Shown piece after piece: positions 14,267-20,541 of a DNA stretch of 24,126 bases. Both the position numbers and the translations under genes were made by a program. Source of the DNA: a virus; the IMG/VR virus record IMGVR_UViG_3300044991_000500, positions 1-24,126 of that record, one strand, 5' to 3'. Below the pieces are notes generated by a model. The model saw only the letters and a program-made list of their open reading frames with translations. It was not told where the DNA came from and made no database searches. Within the stretch, counting starts at the first letter, position 1; each line of letters opens with the position of its first letter.

Positions 14267-14718
14267 TTGGTTTTTGCGGCTAGGTCTAGAATGTAAAACC
14301 CTCCACTTGCATCTCGTTTTGCGGAAACAATTCGCAACGTGCGACCATCGTAAATCAAAGTACGCCCCACGACAGGCATCATTTTCCCAAATGTTAAAAT
14401 AATTCGGTCGGTGTTTTCCTGCAAAAGCAAACCACTAGATTCTTGCAGTAGTCGATCTGGAGAGGAGCCGGAATCTATCGACCAAACTGTTGCGTCGACT
14501 GTAACCAATGTGGAGTCTGCAAGTCTCCAATCCTCTAGTTTAACAAGCAATCGCGTAGAAACGTTGTCTTGAAATCCGCCAGCAATTACTGCGTTTGCAT
14601 CAGTGATAGTTGTCGAAAGGCACCGAACCAGTTGACCCTGCCAAATAAACGCAGGATTCCCCAAAGCTCCTTGAAGAACCGTCATCCCCAACTGGAGACT
14701 GGTTGCGATTAGATTCAC
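14263..14718 (-). CDS. Putative head-closure (stopper)-like protein with LQE motif
   Basis: A 151-aa beta-rich protein. The C-terminal part, GRTLIYDGRTLRIVSAKRD followed by FYILDLAAKTK, resembles the end of head-tail stopper proteins of HK97/SPP1 type, where a small barrel ends in such strands. Residues 89-110 contain LLQESSGLLLQENTDRIIL, a duplicated L-L-Q-E unit nearly identical in form to one in the 77-aa protein at 17668-17901. Position before the tail-completion gene fits a neck role. It overlaps both neighbours by four bases. Confidence 0.5.
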   Translation of the reverse strand: MNLIATSLQLGMTVLQGALGNPAFIWQGQLVRCLSTTITDANAVIAGGFQDNVSTRLLVKLEDWRLADSTLVTVDATVWSIDSGSSPDRLLQESSGLLLQENTDRIILTFGKMMPVVGRTLIYDGRTLRIVSAKRDASGGFYILDLAAKTK

Positions 14719-15215
14719 GAAGTGAAATAAGTGCCACTGACAATGAGTCGAGAGGTTGCTTTAACATGACCAGCAAGACTAGACGCATCTCCATTTTCAA
14801 AGTGCGAAATCTCGCAATAACTGGTTCCGGTTATTGCTCTAGCTATTATTGAAGTCTTGGCTTGGTTAGTTCCGTTGGTAAGCCATACAGCAAACGCTGC
14901 TTCGTACAATACCGGATCGGGAAGGCTTATGCGTAAATTGCCGGTAGGACTTCCAAGAAGTGAATTAATCGTGAAATCAACTGTAAACGTACTAACAAAT
15001 CCAATCGAAGTATGGCGAGCAGCGTTTGTTGAATAACCATACAAACAACCACCACCAGAATCGGTTAATGTAGCAGCCCACGTTGTTGGAGAAACCAACG
15101 GGAGTGCAGCATACAACTCCGTAAAGTTGTCGTTAGCTTTGATCCAACTCCCGCGCAACGTATCACCGTTGTTGTCGTTTGCGGTTGATCCGACATTGAT
15201 AACTTGTTGTGACAT
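14715..15215 (-). CDS. Structural protein with fibre-type N-terminus
   Basis: The 166-aa protein starts VINVGSTANDNNGDTLRGSW followed by IKANDNFTELYAAL. This is a widespread phage module (N-x-G-D-T-L-R ... K-x-N-D-N-F-T-E-L-Y) at the N-terminus of tail fibres and other appendages, probably an attachment helix. The remainder is a beta-rich domain of about 120 residues (FVSTFTVDFTINSLLG, LYEAAFAVWLTNGTN). It may be a short fibre, a decoration or a neck whisker. It lies between the lysis-like cassette and the neck genes. Confidence 0.6.
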   Translation of the reverse strand: MSQQVINVGSTANDNNGDTLRGSWIKANDNFTELYAALPLVSPTTWAATLTDSGGGCLYGYSTNAARHTSIGFVSTFTVDFTINSLLGSPTGNLRISLPDPVLYEAAFAVWLTNGTNQAKTSIIARAITGTSYCEISHFENGDASSLAGHVKATSRLIVSGTYFTS

Positions 15216-15216
15216 A

Positions 15217-15447
15217 TCAATCTTTAGGCAATGCGTACCAACCTTCGGGAAGCGTTATCCGGTTGCTAGAGCGAACAGAAACACCATCCGCTCCTTTGAC
15301 CCAAACCTTAGCTTTGACGCTCTCAGCGAGCCTCACAGGCTCACCGTGAGGCACCATAACCACGCGAGAACCACAGCCGCAACTAGCGATTAGACTTAGC
15401 AATACGATCCAGCAACTTCTTTTTGAGGTCTGGATCTCGTTTTGCAT
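15217..15447 (-). CDS. Small lipoprotein, candidate o-spanin-like lysis protein
   Basis: From the ATG at 15445-15447 the 76-aa protein has a charged N-terminus, a hydrophobic core SCWIVLLSLIA and the lipobox LIAS-C with the lipidated cysteine at residue 23. The mature part reads VVMVPHGEPVRLAESVKAKV, then VWVKGADGV and LPEGWYALP, a pattern seen in small lipoproteins of phage lysis cassettes. Outer-membrane o-spanins such as Rz1 are also tiny lipoproteins overlapping another gene. This one overlaps the 47-aa gene by 65 bases in a different frame. It lacks the proline richness of lambda Rz1. A Gram-negative host is implied. Confidence 0.65.
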   Translation of the reverse strand: MQNEIQTSKRSCWIVLLSLIASCGCGSRVVMVPHGEPVRLAESVKAKVWVKGADGVSVRSSNRITLPEGWYALPKD

Positions 15448-15526
15448 CTTCAACGGTGGGCGGTGTTTGAACAAAACCAGTCAACCACTTGAGCAAAGCG
15501 GTAACGATCTGTTCGATAAAATTCAC
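15383..15526 (-). CDS. 47-aa protein of the lysis-like cassette
   Basis: A GTG at 15524-15526 overlaps the preceding stop (GTGA). The protein reads MNFIEQIVTALLKWLTGFVQ, then TPPTVEDAKRDPDLKKKLLD and RIAKSNR. The first 20 residues could be an amphipathic or membrane-touching helix; the rest is a charged helix. No family is named with confidence. If the following lipoprotein is an outer-membrane spanin, this could be its inner-membrane partner, but it is far shorter than known i-spanins, so I rate that as weak. The gene overlaps genes on both sides. Confidence 0.6.
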   Translation of the reverse strand: MNFIEQIVTALLKWLTGFVQTPPTVEDAKRDPDLKKKLLDRIAKSNR

Positions 15527-15702
15527 TCGGGCTTTTTGTCAGCGTCTTTGGCAGCGATCAACCCAAAGCCAATTGTCACAGCAGCAATGGTCGCAGCAAG
15601 ATCAATGTTGGTCGTAGGATCACCGTCAAACAATGCTTTGAGCGCACCGCCGACAGCGACAAGGATTGCACCAACACCGGCAAGAGTAGTTTTCCAGTTC
15701 AT
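15523..15702 (-). CDS. Small two-segment membrane protein, holin candidate
   Basis: The 59-aa protein MNWKTTLAGVGAILVAVGGA... has two hydrophobic stretches, at about residues 7-22 and 33-50 (IDLAATIAAVTIGFGLIAA). A short polar loop with FDGDPTTN separates them, and the charged tail is KDADKKPE. Two membrane helices, small size and a charged C-terminus suit a class II holin. The next gene upstream is a second small membrane protein. It starts within the stop of that gene (ATGA at 15699-15702). Phage proteins of this type are very common and usually labelled holin-like without experimental proof. Confidence 0.65.
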   Translation of the reverse strand: MNWKTTLAGVGAILVAVGGALKALFDGDPTTNIDLAATIAAVTIGFGLIAAKDADKKPE

Positions 15703-15869
15703 TTTTTGAAGGTTTTATACAGACCGATTGATGCTGCAATAAAGGCTAAAACAGCGGCTCCAAGTTGAAACCACTGAGTTAGCTGAGGGATGAATGAGAC
15801 CGCACCAGCAGCGGCAGCGGTCGCTAGAGAGATCCCAACTCCGCTGCTGTTGTTAGTGTCGGTTTGCAT
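15699..15869 (-). CDS. Small membrane protein, holin or antiholin candidate
   Basis: A 56-aa protein with a polar N-terminus (MQTDTNNSSG), an alanine-rich hydrophobic stretch near 11-28 (VGISLATAAAAGAVSFIP), a second near 36-52 (LGAAVLAFIAASIGLY) and the basic end KTFKK. It shares one base with the preceding gene (TAATG at 15867-15871) and four with the next. Two adjacent small membrane proteins often form a holin/antiholin pair; which is which cannot be told here. It is too short for the usual 60-residue cut-off, but overlapping junctions and hydropathy make it convincing. Confidence 0.65.
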   Translation of the reverse strand: MQTDTNNSSGVGISLATAAAAGAVSFIPQLTQWFQLGAAVLAFIAASIGLYKTFKK

Positions 15870-16021
15870 TACTCGGATTTAGGTTGAGCAGCGTTGACGA
15901 TTAGATCGACAAGCGGCAAAGCAACTTTGGCGTTTTGAATGCCTCCAGCTTTGACTGAAATATCGATAAGTTGCAGCAAACCGTTGGCTTGTTCTTGGGT
16001 CAATTTGACGTTGATTTCCAT
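15869..16021 (-). CDS. 50-aa helical protein at the head of the lysis-like cassette
   Basis: From the ATG at 16019-16021 it reads MEINVKLTQEQANGLLQLID, then ISVKAGGIQNAKVALPLVDL. A short strand is followed by two helices joined by KAGG. Similar very small proteins occur next to holin genes in other phages, but their role is unknown to me. It begins one base past the DUF7936-like gene's stop and shares a base with the next gene. A longer in-frame reading starting upstream would run into the preceding gene, so I chose this ATG. Confidence 0.6.
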   Translation of the reverse strand: MEINVKLTQEQANGLLQLIDISVKAGGIQNAKVALPLVDLIVNAAQPKSE

Positions 16022-16022
16022 A

Positions 16023-16376
16023 TTAGGCGACGGGAACTTCAGCCACAGCAACGATCTCCGCAACTGGATTCCACGGCAACGGCAGCGTCACCACGGGCGG
16101 ATTGATCTGGTCGTTAATCTGCTGCGTCACGTTCGCCTCGATAGCGGTCTTATCGACACCGTTCTCGTAGCACCAACCAAGCACCTGTTCCTGCGTCAGG
16201 TCAGGATATGGCGTGAACTCACCAGACGGCGGTTGGAACGAGCAGGAGCCGTAGCAAGTGCCGCTGTACGTTTCGTCAGTGCCGTTGCATCGCCAATCGG
16301 CGGTGATTACGACATCGGTAAGGGAGCCTTCGGTGGGCTTAACCAACAGGCGTTCGATGATCCAGAGGATGGTCAT
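16023..16376 (-). CDS. DUF7936-like small protein next to a tail fibre
   Basis: The 117-aa protein opens MTILWIIERLLVKPTEGSLT and has TDVVITADWRCNGT and YSGTCYGSCSF. The helical segment YPDLTQEQVLGWCYENGVDK is followed by EANVTQQINDQINPP and LPLPWNP. This matches a family common in cyanophages and marine or freshwater phages (DUF7936-type), where it also adjoins tail fibre genes. The function is not established; an accessory of fibre assembly is possible. Two extra cysteines give it four. The gene lies 3 bases after the S74 fibre gene. Confidence 0.65.
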   Translation of the reverse strand: MTILWIIERLLVKPTEGSLTDVVITADWRCNGTDETYSGTCYGSCSFQPPSGEFTPYPDLTQEQVLGWCYENGVDKTAIEANVTQQINDQINPPVVTLPLPWNPVAEIVAVAEVPVA

Positions 16377-16379
16377 AAA

Positions 16380-17666
16380 TTAGCGGGCTTCGAGGGTTTG
16401 GACGCGGGCGGTGAGTTCTTGGATGGCTTTCACCAGCACAGGAATAAGGTCTTGGCGAACGGACTTGTACGGAGCTTCGCCTTCGGGAGCAGGGTCTTTC
16501 CACTCGTCTACGAGATTGGGGAACACAGTCTCAAACTCTTGAGCAATGAAACCCCTGTCACCTTTGATGTCCTTACCTTTGCCAGCCTTCCAATCAAACT
16601 TGCGCGGTTTGAGGGCCAGAATCGCATTCAAACCAACGTCGATGTCTTGGACGTTTTCCTTTAGTCGAGCATCGGAGATGGCAGTTATAGTTGCATTAGT
16701 GGCATTAACCGTTCCGGCTGCGCTAACAAAAAACCGATAGGCACTAGCAGTCGTATTGTAAATGTTGAGATTATCAAGATTTGCCGTCGCACCGTTAATT
16801 TGACCGGTTGCTGTAAGTTCGCAACCAAGAGTGGTTGAGCTGATTGCTGTCTTTTTTACCAGCAAATTCCCCGACGCATCGAGGGTCATTGCTTGGGTGA
16901 AGGTGGCTGTATTCCCAGCAGTTCCAGCGGCAGCAGTGTAATAAAATAGATGCTGTCCACCGAACTGGGTGTACATACAGGCCTTCTCGCTGGATGCACT
17001 TCGAAATTTGTACGCTCCATCGTAATAGACGTTGGAAGCGTAGGTTGTATCGTTTCCGGTCGTTGACCAGATGGACGCACTATTAACCTGAAGTGCTTTG
17101 TAGAGCGTCCAAGTGTTCGGCGTAACTCCGATTGCCAACCCCGTAGAGTTGAGGGTCATGGCGGTGGTGCCAGCTACGGACCAAGTGGCAGTACCATCGG
17201 AAGCGATAGTATATTTGTCAGAATACCCAGAACCGGGAGTCTGAATTGCAAAAGTTCCGCTGGTAACTCCAAGATATGCTAATCCAGAACCAGAACCGTC
17301 TTCTAGTCCAATAAATGCACCGTTTGATCCTGTTCGCTTAAAAACAGCGAGGGTTCCTGAGGTTGAAACAACGTCAAACGCATTTACGGGACTCGCGCCA
17401 ACACCCACACCAGTCGCAGTAACAAGTAACTTATTCGTTCGCACCGTCAGATCGCCGGTGATGGTGGCGGAGCCAGCGGTGACGAGTCCGGTGACAGTCA
17501 ATGCTCCACTCGCGGTTGGCGAGGATGAGAGGAGATTGTTGATGCTGATGCGTTTGGTATTCCCCGAGGCTGGTGGAGTATCCGACACGTCCACAATCGG
17601 GATCATGTCATTTATTGCATCGGCTGCCGTTAGGTTTGTTAGTGCTGAGATTTTAGCGTCTGCCAT
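16380..17666 (-). CDS. Tail fibre/appendage with C-terminal peptidase S74 autochaperone
   Basis: A 428-aa protein. The N-terminus, MADAKISALTNLTAADAIND followed by MIPIVDVSDTPP, is a well-spread attachment module of phage appendages. The middle is a Gly/Thr/Ser-rich beta region with repeated MTL-x-x-x-G strands. The C-terminal 98 residues form an S74 intramolecular chaperone: SDARLKENV starts at Ser331, followed by LKPRKFDWK, GFIAQEFETVFP and DLIPVLVKAIQELTARV. Such domains drive trimer folding and then cut themselves off just before the conserved serine. The product is likely a trimeric receptor-binding fibre, placed unusually between capsid and lysis genes. Confidence 0.88.
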   Translation of the reverse strand: MADAKISALTNLTAADAINDMIPIVDVSDTPPASGNTKRISINNLLSSSPTASGALTVTGLVTAGSATITGDLTVRTNKLLVTATGVGVGASPVNAFDVVSTSGTLAVFKRTGSNGAFIGLEDGSGSGLAYLGVTSGTFAIQTPGSGYSDKYTIASDGTATWSVAGTTAMTLNSTGLAIGVTPNTWTLYKALQVNSASIWSTTGNDTTYASNVYYDGAYKFRSASSEKACMYTQFGGQHLFYYTAAAGTAGNTATFTQAMTLDASGNLLVKKTAISSTTLGCELTATGQINGATANLDNLNIYNTTASAYRFFVSAAGTVNATNATITAISDARLKENVQDIDVGLNAILALKPRKFDWKAGKGKDIKGDRGFIAQEFETVFPNLVDEWKDPAPEGEAPYKSVRQDLIPVLVKAIQELTARVQTLEAR

Positions 17667-17667
17667 A

Positions 17668-17901
17668 TCAGTAAACTGTTAAGATTAGTTTTCCCAAGTC
17701 TTCTTGTGTTAAAAATGTGGAGCCATCTTCCAGCACTATGCTGTCGAATGTGCCATACGAAATAACGAGCTTGCTGGTTCCATCTTCTTGCAGCAGGAAT
17801 GTCTCGTCCTCTTGTAGAACATCCCTCCGCATAATCGGAGGCTCAGGCATGATCCCATTATAGGATCTCGTCCTGTTGATTGATGTTCCGATTGAGATCA
17901 T
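17668..17901 (-). CDS. 77-aa repeat protein with LQED motifs
   Basis: After a polar start (MISIGTSINRTRSYNG) it holds two imperfect repeats of about 20 residues. The first is VLQEDETFLLQEDGTSKLVI at residues 29-48. The second is VLEDGSTFLTQEDLGKLILT at 56-75. Each looks like paired beta strands with Q-E-D turns. A closely similar unit occurs in the protein at 14263-14718. I do not know the function; a small fibre-associated or decoration protein is likely from position. Its ATG shares one base with the stop of the preceding gene. Confidence 0.6.
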   Translation of the reverse strand: MISIGTSINRTRSYNGIMPEPPIMRRDVLQEDETFLLQEDGTSKLVISYGTFDSIVLEDGSTFLTQEDLGKLILTVY

Positions 17902-18161
17902 TAGGCTCTGGCGTTAAACGCTACGACAGAACCGCTGGAGATTTGAAATGCGGTGATGTTTCCCACCAGCGGGAATCCAGCAGGGATTGTCTTAGAAGTC
18001 CAAGTGCCAGATATTCCAAATCCAGTGATAGACGTAAACACTGTTGGCTCAACGGGAATCAAGCCAGACCAGTTGCCGGTCTGAGCGGCGGTGCTAGTGA
18101 CCAGCGCGAACCCCTCGCGGCCCATTGAATACTCAGTCGAAATGTCTGCTTGAACGGCCAT
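17901..18161 (-). CDS. Small putative virion protein, 86 aa
   Basis: Reads MAVQADISTEYSMGREGFAL, then VTSTAAQTGNWSGLIPVEPT and a beta-rich second half with ITGFGISGTWTSKTIPAGFP and ITAFQISSGSVVAFNAR. The short strands and the IPAG turn resemble the tandem paralogues at 9249-9992 in style, but not enough to call homology. It is the first gene after the 12-bp stem-loop at 18182-18214. A small decoration or appendage protein is plausible from position between capsid and fibre genes. Confidence 0.6.
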   Translation of the reverse strand: MAVQADISTEYSMGREGFALVTSTAAQTGNWSGLIPVEPTVFTSITGFGISGTWTSKTIPAGFPLVGNITAFQISSGSVVAFNARA

Positions 18162-18181
18162 AAAATTGTGTTTCGGTTAAA

Positions 18182-18214
18182 GGGAGGGTTACCAGCGTAT
18201 CCGGTAACCCTCCC
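18182..18214 (-). terminator. 12-bp perfect stem-loop after the capsid genes
   Basis: GGGAGGGTTACC (18182-18193) and GGTAACCCTCCC (18203-18214) form a perfect 12-bp stem around a 9-base loop. On the transcribed strand it is followed by TTT only, so it may be an attenuator or a transcript-stabilising 3' end rather than a full terminator. It lies between the capsid group and the appendage genes, where a drop in expression would make sense. Confidence 0.75.
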
Positions 18215-18226
18215 AGTTTTGGTTTG

Positions 18227-18403
18227 TTAACCCTTACGAATCTTCGGTGCTAAGGCTCCCTGTACCCACAAGATGAGCTTGCCTCCTTCAGGAACAGAAA
18301 CAGTGTTGAAATTAGTGCGCTGGAGAGTCGCATCAATTTCGGGACCAGCCAGCAATTTAGTTTTGCCGGTCTTGTCCACTGCTATGGTTGTTGCAATGCG
18401 CAT
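18227..18403 (-). CDS. 58-aa protein following the major capsid gene
   Basis: From the ATG at 18401-18403: MRIATTIAVDKTGKTKLLAG, then PEIDATLQRTNFNTVSVPEG and KLILWVQGALAPKIRKG. It is a small beta-rich protein, probably a single barrel or ubiquitin-like unit. It starts 11 bases after the capsid stop and ends 12 bases before the stem-loop, so it belongs to the head transcript. A capsid decoration or head-completion role is possible from position. No family is recognised. Confidence 0.65.
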   Translation of the reverse strand: MRIATTIAVDKTGKTKLLAGPEIDATLQRTNFNTVSVPEGGKLILWVQGALAPKIRKG

Positions 18404-18414
18404 ATCCTTAAGGA

Positions 18415-19545
18415 TTAAGAGGTGATAAGGACTTCAGCTTGCGTAGTGTCCGCAGCGGCAGCACCAAACATGATGTCGTAAGACGCCATGTGCGAGCGTG
18501 TGGCGCGGGAATACCAGACCGAGAGCAAGCAGGACAGACCGTTGTTGGTGGTAACCGTGCGCTGTTCGATGAACTCACCGGCAACCATTCCAACCGGAAG
18601 ACCGGCTGCGATGGCGATAGCGTCAGGACCGCAGACAAAGCCAGCGGTGTTGGTCTCAGCACCAGTCCAGCGGTTGTTCTCGGCGATGACATCGAATCCA
18701 AAACGACCGTTCGCAAGCGAAGACAGACGGCCATCGGGGAAGGTGTTAGAGGCCGACGAGAACAACAAGCGAGCGATGTGTCCACCGTCCAGAACGAGGT
18801 TCTTGGAACGATAGTTCTTGGCAGCAGCGAGAATCGCGGGGAGGTCGCTGGTGTCGAAGTTGGCAGCGGTTCCAATCGTAACGGCGGTACCGTAGTTAGT
18901 GACAGTCATCACGGCGGTAATCTTGTCGCTAATACCATAAGCGAACAGATCAGCAGAACCAGCAGCAAGATCAGCCAGAGCGTAACCCTGATTCAGTTCT
19001 TCTTGAGTGACGGTAAAGTTCTTGCTGATCTGGTCAACGGTCACCGAAGTGGCAGCAAGCGTCGAATCGTTGTTGGCCTCCCAGTTGGTCGGATTGACCT
19101 GAGCGGCGGTGCCGGTCGTGAACTTCTTTACGCGAACGGTGGCTTTCGGACGGAGGTTGTCCAGACCCACGTTGCGGCTGAAAGCGTCAACCATCGCCAA
19201 CTTGGTAGCGGCAACGGTGATGATCGCGTCAGCGAGGTAATCCACGACAAGCGTCGAGGTAAAGGAGTTCGCGTTCTGCGGAGCGAAGATGCTCTGCTGA
19301 CGGAGAAGCTCGCTGTGGTTCTCGACCAAGAAACGACGACGCTCAGCACCAGCGCGGAGGCTCTTATGCTTCTCCAGCAGCGGGTTGCCGAGGTTCTCGA
19401 TCACGGGACGAACCGGATCGGGAGCAGGAGCGGCGGTGGGCGACTTAATAGAAGCTTCCAAAGCGGAAAGCTTTGCCATGATAGTAGCGAGATCAACGGA
19501 AGCGGCAGGAGCAGCCGCAGCCGTCACAGTAGTGGAATCGGACAT
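18415..19545 (-). other. Nested internal start: separate major capsid protein (376 aa)
   Basis: An in-frame ATG at 19543-19545 (codon 333) begins MSDSTTVTAAAAPAAS. The bases before it, CAACCCGACACAAAT, have the same A/C-rich SD-less character as the leader of the gene at 9992 (CACTTACAAAT). Translation from it would give a 376-aa capsid precursor, a normal size, made in excess over the protease fusion. This would parallel the nested scaffold gene inside lambda's protease gene. Confidence 0.5.
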
Positions 19546-20541
19546 ATTTGTGTCGGGTTGTTGTGTTGGTTGCGGCGTGGAGTCCACGCCAGAATCGTTG
19601 ATGGTTTTTTCGCCATCAGTCGAAAGTGTTTTGTCTGTATTGGTATCAGACGGCTCTTCTAGTTGAGCAAAGAGTGCGGAGAACCAATCGCGGCCAGCAG
19701 CACCTCCCCAGAGGTTTGCCGCTACATCCGCAGGAGTATTAGGTTCTGCTTCCAAGAATCGGTCGTTGCGTCCCCACCAAGCGTTAGCTTTGCGGATCTT
19801 GTTTTCGGTAGGAGCCTCTCCTGCAACAAGCGATTTAGCATCGGTGACAGTTGCTGGTTCCAGACCGTCGCCAGCAAGACCTTCATCGTATTGCTCTAAC
19901 CCTCGACGGAGGTTGTTTTTGACGGTCTCAGGAGCGGTCTTAGTCACTGCCCGAGGATGCCATTTAGCGGCCATTGCCAACTGCTTGATGGGTTTGTCTA
20001 CAAGACCAAAAGCGAGAGCCTCAGCGGTGGTAAACCAAGTCTCTGCTCGCATCGCAGCGCGGATAGACTCGGGAGAGCGTCCTGTCTTTTTAGCATACAC
20101 TCCAACCAACACTTGAGCGTGTTGATCCAAAGCCTCAGCCATTTTCCGCATATCCTCGGAAGTGCCAGAAGCCATCCCTGATGGGTCGTGGATCATCATT
20201 AGAGCGGCATCAGCCATCTCTACTCGGTCACCGGCAAGAGCGATAATTGACGCAATGGAAGCGGCAATACCAACGACGCGAGTGGTTACCGGAGCTTTGC
20301 GACCGCGCAACTGGTTGTAAATGCTGAGACCATCCCAGACATTACCGCCGGGAGAGTTGATCTCTACAAGCAGCGGACCGTTGCCAATCTCGTTGAGAAC
20401 ATCGGAAAACTGTTTTGCAGATAGACCGGAACCGCCGTACCAGTCTTCGCCAATCTGATCGAAGATCTGAACAGTAGCAGGATCACCGGCAGCGTTTGCC
20501 GGAGCGAAGTAAAGCCAATCTGACTTCTTGGTAAAACTCAT
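18415..20541 (-). CDS. Fused ClpP-like prohead protease and major capsid protein
   Basis: One 708-aa frame joins three parts. Residues 1-190 are a ClpP/S14-type protease: INSPGG (61-66), GIAASIAS with the nucleophile probably Ser95, MIHDPSG with His118, and FGLVD with Asp182. Residues 240-332 are a linker with KANAWWGRND and ADVAANLWGGAAGRDW. From Met333 an Ala/Pro-rich, helical scaffold-like stretch leads to an HK97-fold capsid (about 385-708) with NPTNWEANNDSTL, QISKNFTVTQEELNQGY and NNGLSCLLSVWYSRATRSHM. The protease presumably cuts the scaffold and itself during maturation. The start ATG overlaps the portal stop by four bases. Confidence 0.9.
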   Translation of the reverse strand: MSFTKKSDWLYFAPANAAGDPATVQIFDQIGEDWYGGSGLSAKQFSDVLNEIGNGPLLVEINSPGGNVWDGLSIYNQLRGRKAPVTTRVVGIAASIASIIALAGDRVEMADAALMMIHDPSGMASGTSEDMRKMAEALDQHAQVLVGVYAKKTGRSPESIRAAMRAETWFTTAEALAFGLVDKPIKQLAMAAKWHPRAVTKTAPETVKNNLRRGLEQYDEGLAGDGLEPATVTDAKSLVAGEAPTENKIRKANAWWGRNDRFLEAEPNTPADVAANLWGGAAGRDWFSALFAQLEEPSDTNTDKTLSTDGEKTINDSGVDSTPQPTQQPDTNMSDSTTVTAAAAPAASVDLATIMAKLSALEASIKSPTAAPAPDPVRPVIENLGNPLLEKHKSLRAGAERRRFLVENHSELLRQQSIFAPQNANSFTSTLVVDYLADAIITVAATKLAMVDAFSRNVGLDNLRPKATVRVKKFTTGTAAQVNPTNWEANNDSTLAATSVTVDQISKNFTVTQEELNQGYALADLAAGSADLFAYGISDKITAVMTVTNYGTAVTIGTAANFDTSDLPAILAAAKNYRSKNLVLDGGHIARLLFSSASNTFPDGRLSSLANGRFGFDVIAENNRWTGAETNTAGFVCGPDAIAIAAGLPVGMVAGEFIEQRTVTTNNGLSCLLSVWYSRATRSHMASYDIMFGAAAADTTQAEVLITS

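Noticed and set aside
15939-16664. Plus-strand open frame of 241 codons
   Set aside because: It crosses three well-placed minus-strand genes, including the S74 chaperone domain, and has no leader or family features.
18439-19662. Long plus-strand open frame (407 codons) opposite the capsid gene
   Set aside because: It mirrors the codon structure of the well-supported protease-capsid gene, has low-complexity Arg/Gly/Ser content and no recognisable domain; it is an antisense shadow.
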